Positions 42,191 to 50,273 of a DNA stretch of 64,000 nucleotides are shown one piece after another. Source of the DNA: Isoptericola variabilis 225 (GTDB lineage: Bacteria; Actinomycetota; Actinomycetes; Actinomycetales; Cellulomonadaceae); contig NC_015588.1 in assembly GCF_000215105.1 (NCBI RefSeq), forward strand, positions 62,001 to 126,000, given 5' to 3'. The translations under genes were made by a program, and so were the position numbers. Under the pieces are notes generated by a model that saw only the letters and a list, made by a program, of their open reading frames with translations, was not told where the DNA came from and ran no database searches. Position 1 is the first letter of the stretch; every line of letters begins with the position of its first letter.

Positions 42191-43254
42191 TCCACCGAGG
42201 TGCCCTCCGGCACCGCACGCAGAAGGACCGTGGCGCGTCCGCTGTCCTCGTCGGCCTTCTCCTCGTTCCGCTGCTGGGCTTCGCTGCGCTCGCGATCGAC
42301 ATCGCCGCGATGCACGCCGACAAGCAGCTCCTGCAGACCGGCGCTGACGCGGCGGCGCTCGCGGTAGCCCAGGACTGTGCGAAGGGTGAGTGTGGCGACC
42401 CCGACGCAACTGCGTCCGAGATGGCCACCCAGAACAACCCGTTCGGAGGGTCGGCTTCGGCGACGATCACGCGACTCGACACGGACGAAGGTGTCGTCAC
42501 CGTGCGAACCGAGTCGTCGCGCAACCACTTCCTCGCGCCGATCATCGGGATCGACGACGCCGACATCGCGGCGGCAGCGACCGCCCGCTGGGGTTACCCG
42601 TCCAGTGGGGCGGCGGTCCTCCCTTTCACGCTCGGTGCGTGCGAGATCCTGTCGCAGGTTCCCGGCCTCACGGCCCAGTACGACGACGCGGGAAACATCA
42701 TCCGCATCGACTTCCCCGAGGATGCTCCTCCGGTGACCGTCGAGTTCACCAAGACGAACGATGTGGGCGACTGCACCGGTCCGTCCGGCTTGGCCGTTCC
42801 CGGCGGCTTCGGATGGCTCGACCCGGGCGCCGGGTGCACCGGACCCGTGGCGACGATCGACAGTTGGGTGCAGACGTCCGTCGGAAACACGCTCCCGCAG
42901 GGATGCAGCAACGCGGACTTTCTCGCGCTGATCGGTGAGACGGTCCTCATCCCGATCTTCGACCAGGCCGTCGACAACGGTACGAATGCCCAGTACCACA
43001 TCATCGGATTCGCCGCGTTCACGCTGACCGAGTACTACTTCGGCGGACAGAACAGGAGCCCGGGGGGCCAGGGGCTGTGCGCCGGCATGGGCGGCGGTGG
43101 TGGCGGTGGCGGCGGTGGCGGCAACGACAACGCCAACAATGCTCGCTGCCTCCAGGGCACGTTCGAGCGCTTCGTCGATGCATCCGGTGAGTACGAGCTG
43201 GATCCTGACGCGCCGCAGCTCGGCGCGGCGATCGTCCGGTTGACCCTGAACTGA
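42178..43254 (+). CDS. TadG-like pilus assembly protein
   Basis: 358 residues from ATG 42178, overlapping tadE. The N-terminus DRGASAVLVGLLLVPLLGFA is TadG/Flp-assembly-like but lacks the Glu at +5. It is followed by AIDIAAMHADKQLLQTGADA, the classic TadE/TadG helix end. The long extracellular region has several Cys and a run of Gly (about 302-312: a glycine stretch before NDNANNARC). It is anchored by one helix. The Gly run and short length suggest a divergent TadG without a full VWA domain. Confidence 0.85.
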   Translation: MHRVIHRGALRHRTQKDRGASAVLVGLLLVPLLGFAALAIDIAAMHADKQLLQTGADAAALAVAQDCAKGECGDPDATASEMATQNNPFGGSASATITRLDTDEGVVTVRTESSRNHFLAPIIGIDDADIAAAATARWGYPSSGAAVLPFTLGACEILSQVPGLTAQYDDAGNIIRIDFPEDAPPVTVEFTKTNDVGDCTGPSGLAVPGGFGWLDPGAGCTGPVATIDSWVQTSVGNTLPQGCSNADFLALIGETVLIPIFDQAVDNGTNAQYHIIGFAAFTLTEYYFGGQNRSPGGQGLCAGMGGGGGGGGGGGNDNANNARCLQGTFERFVDASGEYELDPDAPQLGAAIVRLTLN

Positions 43255-43267
43255 GAACTGAGGAACC

Positions 43268-43975
43268 GTGTCCCGTCGCATCATTGCCACCGTTCTGGCC
43301 GCGCTGCTCGCCATCGTCGGCGGTGCGCTGACGTACGTGTACGCGTCCGGCGCCGACCGCCGCGCGATGGCGGATCTCGAGCCCACCACCGTCCTGACCG
43401 TCACCGAGGTTGTGCCGGCGGGAACGCCGGCGGAGGAGATCGGCGACCGTGTCGAGGAACGTGAGCTCCCGGCCGGCGCCGTCGTGGACGGGGCGTTGAC
43501 CGACCTCGCGGTCGTGGAAGGCCGCGTCGCCACGACCGATCTCCTGCCGGGGGAGCAGCTCCTGGCCGAACGGTTCGTCGCCCCCGAAGAGCAGTCAGCG
43601 ATCGAGATCCCGCCCGGCTTCCACCAGGTCAGCGTTCAGCTGCCGACGCAGCAGGTGGTCGGCGGCCGTGTGCAGCGAGGTGACACCGTCGGCGTCTTCG
43701 TCTCGTTGAGCGGTGAGGAGAAGACGACTCATCTCGTCTTCCACAAGGTGCTCGTGACGGACGTGCGTGGCGGCGTTCAGCCCGTCGAGCAGGACGGCGA
43801 CGAGGCCGAGTCAGAGCCCGCAGAGGCGGTCATGGTCACGCTGGCCCTCTCGCCGGCCGACACGGAGAAGTTCGTCTACGCCGCCCAGTACGAGAGCGTC
43901 TGGCTCTCGCTCGAGCCGGACGACGCTCCCGAGGACGGGCTGCGGCGCGTCACGCCGGAGGTGATCTTCGAGTGA
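43268..43975 (+). CDS. cpaB: CpaB/RcpC-like pilus assembly protein
   Basis: 235 residues from GTG 43268. The N-terminal membrane helix (IIATVLAALLAIVGGALTYV) is followed by the SAF domain (about 40-120: VVPAGTPAEEIGDRVEERE, DLLPGEQLLAERFVAPEE). The RcpC/CpaB C-terminal part has AIEIPPGFHQVSVQLPTQQV, GDTVGVFVSL and VMVTLALSPADTEKFVYAAQ. In Gram-negatives this partner works at the secretin; actinobacteria lack an outer-membrane secretin, so it may act at the wall. It overlaps cpaE by 4 bp. Confidence 0.9.
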   Translation: MSRRIIATVLAALLAIVGGALTYVYASGADRRAMADLEPTTVLTVTEVVPAGTPAEEIGDRVEERELPAGAVVDGALTDLAVVEGRVATTDLLPGEQLLAERFVAPEEQSAIEIPPGFHQVSVQLPTQQVVGGRVQRGDTVGVFVSLSGEEKTTHLVFHKVLVTDVRGGVQPVEQDGDEAESEPAEAVMVTLALSPADTEKFVYAAQYESVWLSLEPDDAPEDGLRRVTPEVIFE

Positions 43976-45183
43976 ACAACGTGCTCCTCGCGACAGACTC
44001 GCACGCACTTCAAGAACGGGTCCACGCAGCGGCGGACGGAGCGTGCATCACCGTCCCGGCAACCCCACTGTCGGTCGAGCCGGCAGCGTTTCTCGGCCAG
44101 CTCCGTGGAGCGCCTCTGCCGGACATCGTCGTGCTCGACACGACCACGTCACGGTTCGAGGCCCTGGAGCTTGCGGCCGGCATGGATCGTCTGTTCCCCG
44201 GGACAGGCCTGATCCTCGTCGGGATCGCCGACGGCACGCTTGCGATGGAGGCCCTGCGTGCCGGGGTCCGCGACGTCGTCCCGCCCGACATCCCAGTTGA
44301 TCACCTGCGTACAGTGCTCGCGCGTGTCGGCGAGGCCGCCCGCGCACGTCGGGTGCCAACCCCGGTCCCGGTCGGTACCGCCACCCCGGAGTGGGTTCCG
44401 ACCATCGCCACGCAGGGGCCGAGCCGCGTCATCTCGGTGCTCTCACCCAAGGGGGGAGCAGGGAAGACGACCGTCGCGACCAACCTCGCGGTGGGTCTTT
44501 CCCAGGCGCAGCCTGGCTCGACCGTGCTCATCGACCTCGACCTCCAGTTCGGCGACGTCGCCACCGCACTCGGACTCGAGCCGGAGGCCACGCTCGCCGA
44601 CATCGTGATCCACGGCAATCACGTCGATCCCATCGCTCTGAAGACCCAGCTCACCCAGCACGCATCCGGACTTCTGGTCGCCTGTGCGCCCGACAGCCCT
44701 GCGGCTGGCGGCGCCGTCACGCCGGAACACGTGGGCGCGCTGATCGAGCAGCTCGCGACCCAGTTCCGGTACGTGGTCATCGACACCGCGGCAGGTCTGG
44801 GAGCGCACACGCTCGCCGCGCTCGACCACACCACGGATCCGGTGCTGCTCACGAGCATGGACGTGCCGGGCGTCCGCGGGCTCCGCAAGGAACTCGATGC
44901 ATTGCACGACCTCGACCTGCTCCCGGATTCGCGCAAGGTGCTTCTCAACTTCGCCGATCCCAAGGCCGGCCTGAGTCTCGGAGACGTCCAGGCAACCATC
45001 CGGACGCGGGTCGACATGTCCCTCCCGCACACCAAGGCGGCGGTCGTCGCGATGAACATGGGTGTGCCACTGGTCAACCACCAGCCGCGGGACGCCGTCG
45101 CCAAGCAGTTGCGCAAGCTCCAGGCCAGCTACCTCGGTGCCGTGGCACCTGGACGCCCGTCGCGTCGCAAGGTGGTGTCCTGA
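43972..45183 (+). CDS. CpaE/TadZ-like pilus-localising ATPase
   Basis: 403 residues from GTG 43972 (GTGA overlap). An atypical receiver-like N-terminal domain (about 1-125: VVLDTTTSRFEALELAAGMD, GIADGTLAMEALRAGVRDVV) precedes a MinD/ParA ATPase. The Walker A is deviant: SPKGGAGKTTVATNLAVGLS near residue 158. VLIDLDLQFGDVATALGLEP and VVIDTAAGLGAHTLAALDHT complete the fold. It positions the pilus machine in the cell. Its stop overlaps the cpaF start by one base (TGATG). Confidence 0.93.
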   Translation: MNNVLLATDSHALQERVHAAADGACITVPATPLSVEPAAFLGQLRGAPLPDIVVLDTTTSRFEALELAAGMDRLFPGTGLILVGIADGTLAMEALRAGVRDVVPPDIPVDHLRTVLARVGEAARARRVPTPVPVGTATPEWVPTIATQGPSRVISVLSPKGGAGKTTVATNLAVGLSQAQPGSTVLIDLDLQFGDVATALGLEPEATLADIVIHGNHVDPIALKTQLTQHASGLLVACAPDSPAAGGAVTPEHVGALIEQLATQFRYVVIDTAAGLGAHTLAALDHTTDPVLLTSMDVPGVRGLRKELDALHDLDLLPDSRKVLLNFADPKAGLSLGDVQATIRTRVDMSLPHTKAAVVAMNMGVPLVNHQPRDAVAKQLRKLQASYLGAVAPGRPSRRKVVS

Positions 45184-46646
45184 TGGACCTGGCCTCCCGT
45201 CTCGCCGCCGCCAAGCGGCACGCCGAGCCCGTGACCGGTGACGGAGGAAACGGCCGTCACCTCTCCGAGCTCTCTCTTCCTGCACCAGAGCCGGCGACCG
45301 TACCGGTGCCGCCTCCCGCCGCCGAGGTGGTGCGTCCGGTGTCAGCCGTGGCCAACGACCGCGATCCCCTCGCCCGCCTCAAGGAGCGTGCCGCCACCGC
45401 GCTGTTCGAGCGCATCGGCAACCGGCTCAACGACCCGCGGCTCAGCGAGGAACAGCTGCACCAGCTCGTGCGATCCGAGCTCAACGCCGTCGTCGAGGCG
45501 GAGCAGACGCCGCTCACCTCCGACGAGAAGAAGCGACTCATCGAGGCAGTCCGCGACGACGTGCTAGGGCTCGGTCCGCTGCAGTCTCTGCTCGACGACC
45601 CGACCATCACGGAGGTGATGGTCAACGGGCCGGACGCTGTCTACATCGAGCAGGACGGCAAGCTCAGCCGCACGACCGTGCGCTTCACCTCGGAACAGCA
45701 TCTGCGGCAGATCATCGAGCGCATCGTCTCGCGCGTCGGCCGGCGCGTCGACGAGGCGTCGCCGCTCGTCGACGCCCGCCTCGACGACGGGTCCCGCGTC
45801 AACGCCATCATCCCGCCCCTGGCTTTCCACGGTTCGGCCCTGACGATCCGCAAGTTCGCCCGGAACCCGTACCGGGTAGACGATCTCGTACGGTTCGGGA
45901 CGCTCACGCCCGAGATCGCCGACGTTCTCCATGCGTGCGTCGAGGCACGGCTCAACGTCATCGTCTCGGGAGGTACCGGCACCGGTAAGACGACGCTGCT
46001 CAACGTGCTGTCGGCCTTCATCCCCGGCGACGAGCGCATCATCACGATCGAGGATGCGCTTGAGCTCCAGCTGCAGCAGGAGCACGTGGTGCGGCTCGAG
46101 AGTCGGCCGCCGAACATCGAAGGTCGTGGAGAGATCACGATCCGTGACCTCGTCCGCAACTCGCTGCGCATGCGCCCCGACCGCATCGTCGTCGGCGAGG
46201 TCCGCGGCGGCGAGACGCTTGACATGCTCCAGGCCATGAACACCGGCCACGACGGGTCGCTCTCGACCGTGCACGCGAACTCACCGCGCGATGCGATCTC
46301 ACGCCTGGAGACCCTCGTGCTCATGGCCGGCATGGACCTGCCCCTGCGGGCTGTGCGCGAGCAGATCGCCTCGGCGGTCGACGTCATCGTGCAGCTTTCC
46401 CGGCTCCGCGACGGAACACGCAGAGTCACGGCGGTGACTGAGGTCCAGGGCATGGAGGGCCAGACCGTCACCCTGCAGGACGTCTTCCTCTTCGACTACG
46501 GTGCCGGAACCGACCAGAACGGTCGCTTCCTCGGTCGTCAGCGTCCCACCGGCGTCCGGCCCAAGTTCAGCGAGCGACTCACCGAGATGGGCATCCACCT
46601 GCCATCCGTCATCTACGGCGCGGACCCGCGCGTGGTGGTGCCGTGA
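45183..46646 (+). CDS. TadA/CpaF secretion ATPase
   Basis: 487 residues from ATG 45183. This is the type II/IV-like hexameric motor. N-terminal all-helical part: DPLARLKERAATALFERIGN. ATPase core: GLGPLQSLLDDPTITEVMVN, Walker A VSGGTGTGKTTLLNVLSAF (about 260-275), ITIEDALELQL (Asp box), MRPDRIVVGEVRGGETLDML (Walker B) and the His box NTGHDGSLSTVHANSPRDAI. It powers pilin assembly and perhaps retraction. It overlaps tadB by 4 bp. Confidence 0.96.
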   Translation: MDLASRLAAAKRHAEPVTGDGGNGRHLSELSLPAPEPATVPVPPPAAEVVRPVSAVANDRDPLARLKERAATALFERIGNRLNDPRLSEEQLHQLVRSELNAVVEAEQTPLTSDEKKRLIEAVRDDVLGLGPLQSLLDDPTITEVMVNGPDAVYIEQDGKLSRTTVRFTSEQHLRQIIERIVSRVGRRVDEASPLVDARLDDGSRVNAIIPPLAFHGSALTIRKFARNPYRVDDLVRFGTLTPEIADVLHACVEARLNVIVSGGTGTGKTTLLNVLSAFIPGDERIITIEDALELQLQQEHVVRLESRPPNIEGRGEITIRDLVRNSLRMRPDRIVVGEVRGGETLDMLQAMNTGHDGSLSTVHANSPRDAISRLETLVLMAGMDLPLRAVREQIASAVDVIVQLSRLRDGTRRVTAVTEVQGMEGQTVTLQDVFLFDYGAGTDQNGRFLGRQRPTGVRPKFSERLTEMGIHLPSVIYGADPRVVVP

Positions 46647-47572
46647 GCCCCGGACTCTGGGGGCCCATCGCCGTCGCGGCCGGACTTGCGCTGGTGGCGG
46701 TGCTGATCCTCGCCCCGGACCGTGCGCATCTGCCCCGGTCGCGTCGCCGTCCAAGCACGGCGGCCGAGGACACGGTGCTTGCTGGAGCCGCCGCGACGGC
46801 CACGAGCCTCGTGGCCCGGGCGATGCGGCGGCGGGAGGGCAGGCTGAGCGTGGCGCTCGACCTCGCCGGCGTTCGCATGCGGCCGCAGGACTTCGTGTTC
46901 CTGGTCCTCGTCGCTGCACTCGTGCTCGCCGCGATGGGCCTGCTCGTCGGTGGCTTCTGGCTCATGCTCCTCTTCGCCGCGCTCACGCCGCTCTTCGCTT
47001 CGTTGTGGCTTCGGATTCGCACAAGCTCGCGACGCAAGAAGTTTGGCGATCAGCTCGACGACACGCTCCAGCTTCTCGCGGGCAACCTGCGTGCAGGGCA
47101 CAGCCTCATGCAGGCGCTCGCGGGTGTCGCACGGGAGGCCGACGACCCCACCGCATCGGAGCTTGGTCGCATCGTCAACGAGACGCGTGTCGGGCGCCCG
47201 CTCGGACTGGCGCTCGAGGAGGCGTCGGTGCGGATGGAGAACCAGGACTTCCACTGGGTGTCGCAGGCCATCGCCATCAACCGCCAGGTGGGCGGCAATC
47301 TCGCCGACGTGCTCGAAGGCGTAGGGAAGACGATCCGTGAGCGCAACGAGATCCGGCGGCACGTGCGCGCCCTGAGCGCCGACGGGCGGTTGTCCGGGAT
47401 CATCCTCGTCTCCCTGCCGATCGTGGTCGCCGGGTTTCTCGGGCTCACCAACCCGGGCTACATAGGCCTCCTCTTCCGGCACCCGATCGGGATCGTCGCG
47501 GTCGTGATCGCCGTGATCTTGCTCCTCATCGGTTCGTTCTGGATGTCTCGGGTCGTGAGGATCAAGTTCTGA
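46643..47572 (+). CDS. tadB: TadB-like type II secretion system F protein
   Basis: 309 residues from GTG 46643 (GTGA overlap with cpaF). It has N-terminal helices (GPIAVAAGLALVAVLILAPD, FLVLVAALVLAAMGLLVGGF) then the T2SSF domain (about 165-290: QLDDTLQLLAGNLRAGHSLM, QALAGVAREADDP, AINRQVGGNLADVLEGVGKT). Two C-terminal helices follow. It forms the inner-membrane platform with TadC. It is separated from tadC by 2 bp. Confidence 0.94.
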   Translation: MSPGLWGPIAVAAGLALVAVLILAPDRAHLPRSRRRPSTAAEDTVLAGAAATATSLVARAMRRREGRLSVALDLAGVRMRPQDFVFLVLVAALVLAAMGLLVGGFWLMLLFAALTPLFASLWLRIRTSSRRKKFGDQLDDTLQLLAGNLRAGHSLMQALAGVAREADDPTASELGRIVNETRVGRPLGLALEEASVRMENQDFHWVSQAIAINRQVGGNLADVLEGVGKTIRERNEIRRHVRALSADGRLSGIILVSLPIVVAGFLGLTNPGYIGLLFRHPIGIVAVVIAVILLLIGSFWMSRVVRIKF

Positions 47573-47574
47573 CC

Positions 47575-48474
47575 ATGCCCACAACAATCGTCGTCGCCGT
47601 CGTCGCCGTAGCCATCGCCACTGGGCTCGTCGTCTGGCTCGTTCTCGACCCGGGCGCGACCGCGCGTCGCAGCACCGCTGCAAACCTTCGCCGTGGCCTC
47701 GAGGGGCGTGTCGCGGCGTCCGCCGACGCACCGACGAGCCTGGTCCGAGTCCGACCGGACTCGTTCGGTCGACGCCTCACGCCGCGGCCGCTCGTGAGCC
47801 TGCTGGAGCGCCAGCACGTGCGCGGCGGTCGGCCCGCCGGGTGGCCCGTGGATCGCCTGCTCGCGTTCAAGGTGTGGTTCGGGGCCATCGGCGCCGTGCT
47901 TGTCGTGTGGGCTGTGGCCGCCGACGCCCGGCCGCTGCTCACCGCGCTCCTGCTCGTCGTGACGATCGGTGGCTACTTCCTGCCTGACCTGCTGCTCATG
48001 AGTCGCGGTCAGGAGCGTGAGCAGAAGATCGAACGCGAGCTGGCCGACACGGTGGATCAGATGATGATCGCGGTCGAGGCCGGCATGGGCTTCGACGGCG
48101 CCATGGCGCGAGTGGCGGAGCACGGACGGGGAGTGCTCGCTGAGGAACTGACGCGAACGCTGCAGGACATGCGCATGGGCCGGTCCCGGCGACAGGCGCT
48201 CCAAGACCTCGCGGAGCGTGCCCCGGTGCCGGACCTCCGCCGCTTCGTCCGTGCGATTCTCCAGGCAGACGCCTACGGCATCTCGATCGGCGGGGTCCTC
48301 CGGACGCAGGCAGCCGAGATGCGGTTGCGTCGCCGCCAACGCGCCGAGGAGAAGGCGCAGAAGGTGCCGATCAAGGTGCTCTTCCCGCTGATGGTGTGCA
48401 TCCTTCCGGTGCTCTTCATCGTGATCCTCACACCGGCCGCGATCGATCTCTACCTGACCCTGTCGAACATCTGA
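47575..48474 (+). CDS. tadC: TadC-like type II secretion system F protein
   Basis: 299 residues from ATG 47575. It has the same fold as TadB: N-terminal helix, basic loop, helix pair (AFKVWFGAIGAVLVVWAVAA, LTALLLVVTIGGYFLPDLLL), then the T2SSF domain (ELADTVDQMMIAVEAGMGFD, GAMARVAEHGRGVLAEEL, ILQADAYGISIGGVLRTQAA) and a final hydrophobic region (PLMVCILPVLFIVILTPAAI). It is the last gene of the tad operon. The following 153 bp show only a 12-bp palindrome (48497-48508) and no clear terminator. Confidence 0.94.
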   Translation: MPTTIVVAVVAVAIATGLVVWLVLDPGATARRSTAANLRRGLEGRVAASADAPTSLVRVRPDSFGRRLTPRPLVSLLERQHVRGGRPAGWPVDRLLAFKVWFGAIGAVLVVWAVAADARPLLTALLLVVTIGGYFLPDLLLMSRGQEREQKIERELADTVDQMMIAVEAGMGFDGAMARVAEHGRGVLAEELTRTLQDMRMGRSRRQALQDLAERAPVPDLRRFVRAILQADAYGISIGGVLRTQAAEMRLRRRQRAEEKAQKVPIKVLFPLMVCILPVLFIVILTPAAIDLYLTLSNI

Positions 48475-48627
48475 GCACGCTGAGGTCCTCGCCGGCCCTG
48501 GGCCCAGGATCACTCCGGTAGAACCATGGCGAGTCCCTCCGCGTCGACGACACCACCAAGCCCTCGGCGGCCAACCCCCGATCAGCCGGCTGTAACCAAC
48601 CTCGTGGCCGGGTACAGGTAGCGCGGC

Positions 48628-48837
48628 TCAGGCCCGGGGCGCGGCCTTGCTCTCGTCGGGCATGAGGATCCACGCGACGATGTACGCCAGGACCTGGGGC
48701 CCGGGGATGATGATCGAGGCGACGGTCAGGATCCGCACGAGCGTGCGGTTCCAGCCGAAGTAGTCGGCGATGCCCGCGCACACGCCGCCGAGAAGGCGGC
48801 CGGAGCGGGGTCGGTACAGGGTGCGTCCGTTCGTCAT
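48628..48837 (-). CDS. PspC-domain small membrane protein
   Basis: 69 residues from ATG 48837. LYRPRSGRLLGGVCAGIADY, then FGWNRTLVRILTVASIIIPG and PQVLAYIVAWILMP, is the full PspC domain of about 60 residues with one or two membrane helices. PspC-type proteins are linked to envelope-stress sensing. In actinobacteria they often occur as stand-alone small proteins of unclear role. No good ribosome site is seen; an in-frame extension to 48903 is less likely. Confidence 0.9.
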   Translation of the reverse strand: MTNGRTLYRPRSGRLLGGVCAGIADYFGWNRTLVRILTVASIIIPGPQVLAYIVAWILMPDESKAAPRA

Positions 48838-48912
48838 GATTCGACGGTACGGGCGCACCTGTCCGCTCGGTATCGGGAAGGCCCCTGAACCGTCCCTGAC
48901 CACCCTGAGGTG

Positions 48913-49833
48913 TCAGGCGGCGTCGTCGAGCGCCGCCGCCACCCGCCGCTGCGACGCGCGCCCGAACGCGGGCCACCGGTCCCAGTAGTACGGGAGCGCG
49001 ACGACCGCCTGGACGAGCACCCAACCCTTCCCGCGCTCCCACGCGGCCTCGTCGAGCGTGTGTCCGACGCCGGACGCCTCGCGGAACGCTGCCCGCGAGC
49101 GCCCCGAGAACAGCTGCCACGCCGGGGTGAGGTCGGCCGCCGGGTCGCCGAGCCCGAGCGCGCCCCAGTCGATGACCGCGGTGAGGCGCCCGCGCTCGAC
49201 CAGGAGGTTGCCCGGGATGAGGTCGCCGTGGAGCCAGCGCGGCGGCCCGTCGTACGGGTCGGCCTCGAGCGCGCGCTCCCACGCGCGCGTCGCCGCGCGC
49301 CCGTCGATCCGGGTGCCCGACGCCGCGATCGCCTCGCGTACGGAGCGGTCGAGCCGGGCGAGGGGCACGCCCCTGCCGGTGCCGTCCTTGACCGGCCCGC
49401 CGGCCGGCTCGACCTCGCGCAGCGCCGCGACGAACGCGCCGAGCTGCTCGGCCGCGGCGTCGAGGTCGAGGTTGTGCGACGCCGCCGGGTCGAGCGGGTC
49501 GGCCGCCGCCTCGCCGGGGAGCCACGGCACGACGGACCACGCGAACGGGTAGCCGTCGTCGGGCTCCCCGAGCGCGACGGGCGCGGGCACGGTGAGCGGC
49601 AGGTGCGGTGCGAGCCGGGGCAACCACTGCGCGTCGCTCGCCGCCTGCTCGGCGGCCCACCCGATCTTGGGCATGCGCGCCACGAGCTCGTCGCCGAGCC
49701 CGAACAGCCGGTGGTCGGTGCCCGCCTCGGCGACCGGCCGGACGGGCAGGTCGGCCCAGCGCGGCAGCTGGGCGCGCACGAGGCGGCGGACGTCGTCGGC
49801 GGTGACGCGGATCTCGTCGTCGTGCAGGCTCAC
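48913..49833 (-). CDS. Aminoglycoside phosphotransferase-family kinase
   Basis: 306 residues from GTG 49833. This is an APH/choline-kinase-like fold. The Brenner-type catalytic loop WLHGDLIPGNLL (Asp) and the DFG-like VIDWGALGLGDPAADLTPAW are intact. N-terminal nucleotide-binding strands read ADLPVRPVAEAGTDHRLFGL. The family phosphorylates small alcohols or aminoglycosides. Here there is no link to a resistance locus, so the substrate could be a sugar, amino alcohol or antibiotic. It is divergent from the WXG100-like cluster. Confidence 0.9.
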   Translation of the reverse strand: MSLHDDEIRVTADDVRRLVRAQLPRWADLPVRPVAEAGTDHRLFGLGDELVARMPKIGWAAEQAASDAQWLPRLAPHLPLTVPAPVALGEPDDGYPFAWSVVPWLPGEAAADPLDPAASHNLDLDAAAEQLGAFVAALREVEPAGGPVKDGTGRGVPLARLDRSVREAIAASGTRIDGRAATRAWERALEADPYDGPPRWLHGDLIPGNLLVERGRLTAVIDWGALGLGDPAADLTPAWQLFSGRSRAAFREASGVGHTLDEAAWERGKGWVLVQAVVALPYYWDRWPAFGRASQRRVAAALDDAA

Positions 49834-49904
49834 GCCGCCACGGTAGGCGCCGCGCGAGGCACCTGGCGACGGAATTGCGCGGACCGGCCCCGCCGCAGGT
49901 CACG

Positions 49905-49950
49905 TGGGGAGTTCTCCCCATTGAGGGGGTCTGCGGGCCGCTGCCATACT
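49905..49950 (+). promoter_or_regulatory. Promoter of the WXG100-like cluster with upstream palindrome
   Basis: A -35 TTGAGG (49921-49926) and -10 CATACT (49945-49950) are 18 bp apart. Directly upstream is TGGGGAG-TT-CTCCCCA (49905-49920), a 7-bp inverted repeat that may be an operator. AAGGGGGG precedes the GTG at 49986. Confidence 0.6.
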
Positions 49951-49985
49951 CGGCGGCGGTCACACAGAAGGACAAGGGGGGCTCC

Positions 49986-50273
49986 GTGGGCGACCTCGTC
50001 GTGAACGACGCGTTCCTCGCGCAGGTCGAGGGTGATCTCGGGCAGATGAAGCACCGGCTGTACGAGCCGCTCGACGCGATCCGGTCGGCGGACCCCGGCG
50101 CGGTCGGCGAGCCGCAGCTCGTCGAGAAGGTGTCGCACTTCCGCGACCGGTGGGACCACAGCATCGATCAGATGTGCGAGGCCACGGGCAACGCCAGGGA
50201 TCAGCTCCAGAAGATCCGCGAGGCGTTCGCCCAGATCGACGCCGACCTCGCCGCGGCACTGGGGGACCGCTGA
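49986..50273 (+). CDS. WXG100-superfamily-like small helical protein
   Basis: 95 residues from GTG 49986, the usual WXG100 length. It is all-helical with a central RWDHSIDQMCEATGNARDQL in place of a strict WxG turn. VVNDAFLAQVEGDLGQMKHR and QKIREAFAQIDADLAAALGD flank it. EsxA/B-type proteins are secreted by type VII systems as helical-hairpin dimers and often partner with a larger effector. The next gene, overlapping at TGATG, encodes such a larger protein with a true WxG motif. No type VII ATPase gene is in the window. Confidence 0.75.
   Translation: MGDLVVNDAFLAQVEGDLGQMKHRLYEPLDAIRSADPGAVGEPQLVEKVSHFRDRWDHSIDQMCEATGNARDQLQKIREAFAQIDADLAAALGDR

Noticed and set aside
43083..43130. Gly run in TadG as a slippage-based phase switch
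   Set aside because: The codons are mixed GGC/GGT repeats, not a homopolymer, and the run is in multiples of three, so length change would not shift frame.
41504..48474. Possible recent horizontal transfer of the tad locus, since codon third positions look less GC-biased than neighbours
   Set aside because: The impression is qualitative; I did not compute codon statistics, and tad loci are common in this group.
48475..48627. Terminator after tadC
   Set aside because: Only a 12-bp palindrome CCTGGGCCCAGG is present, with no loop space or T tract, so I do not call a terminator.
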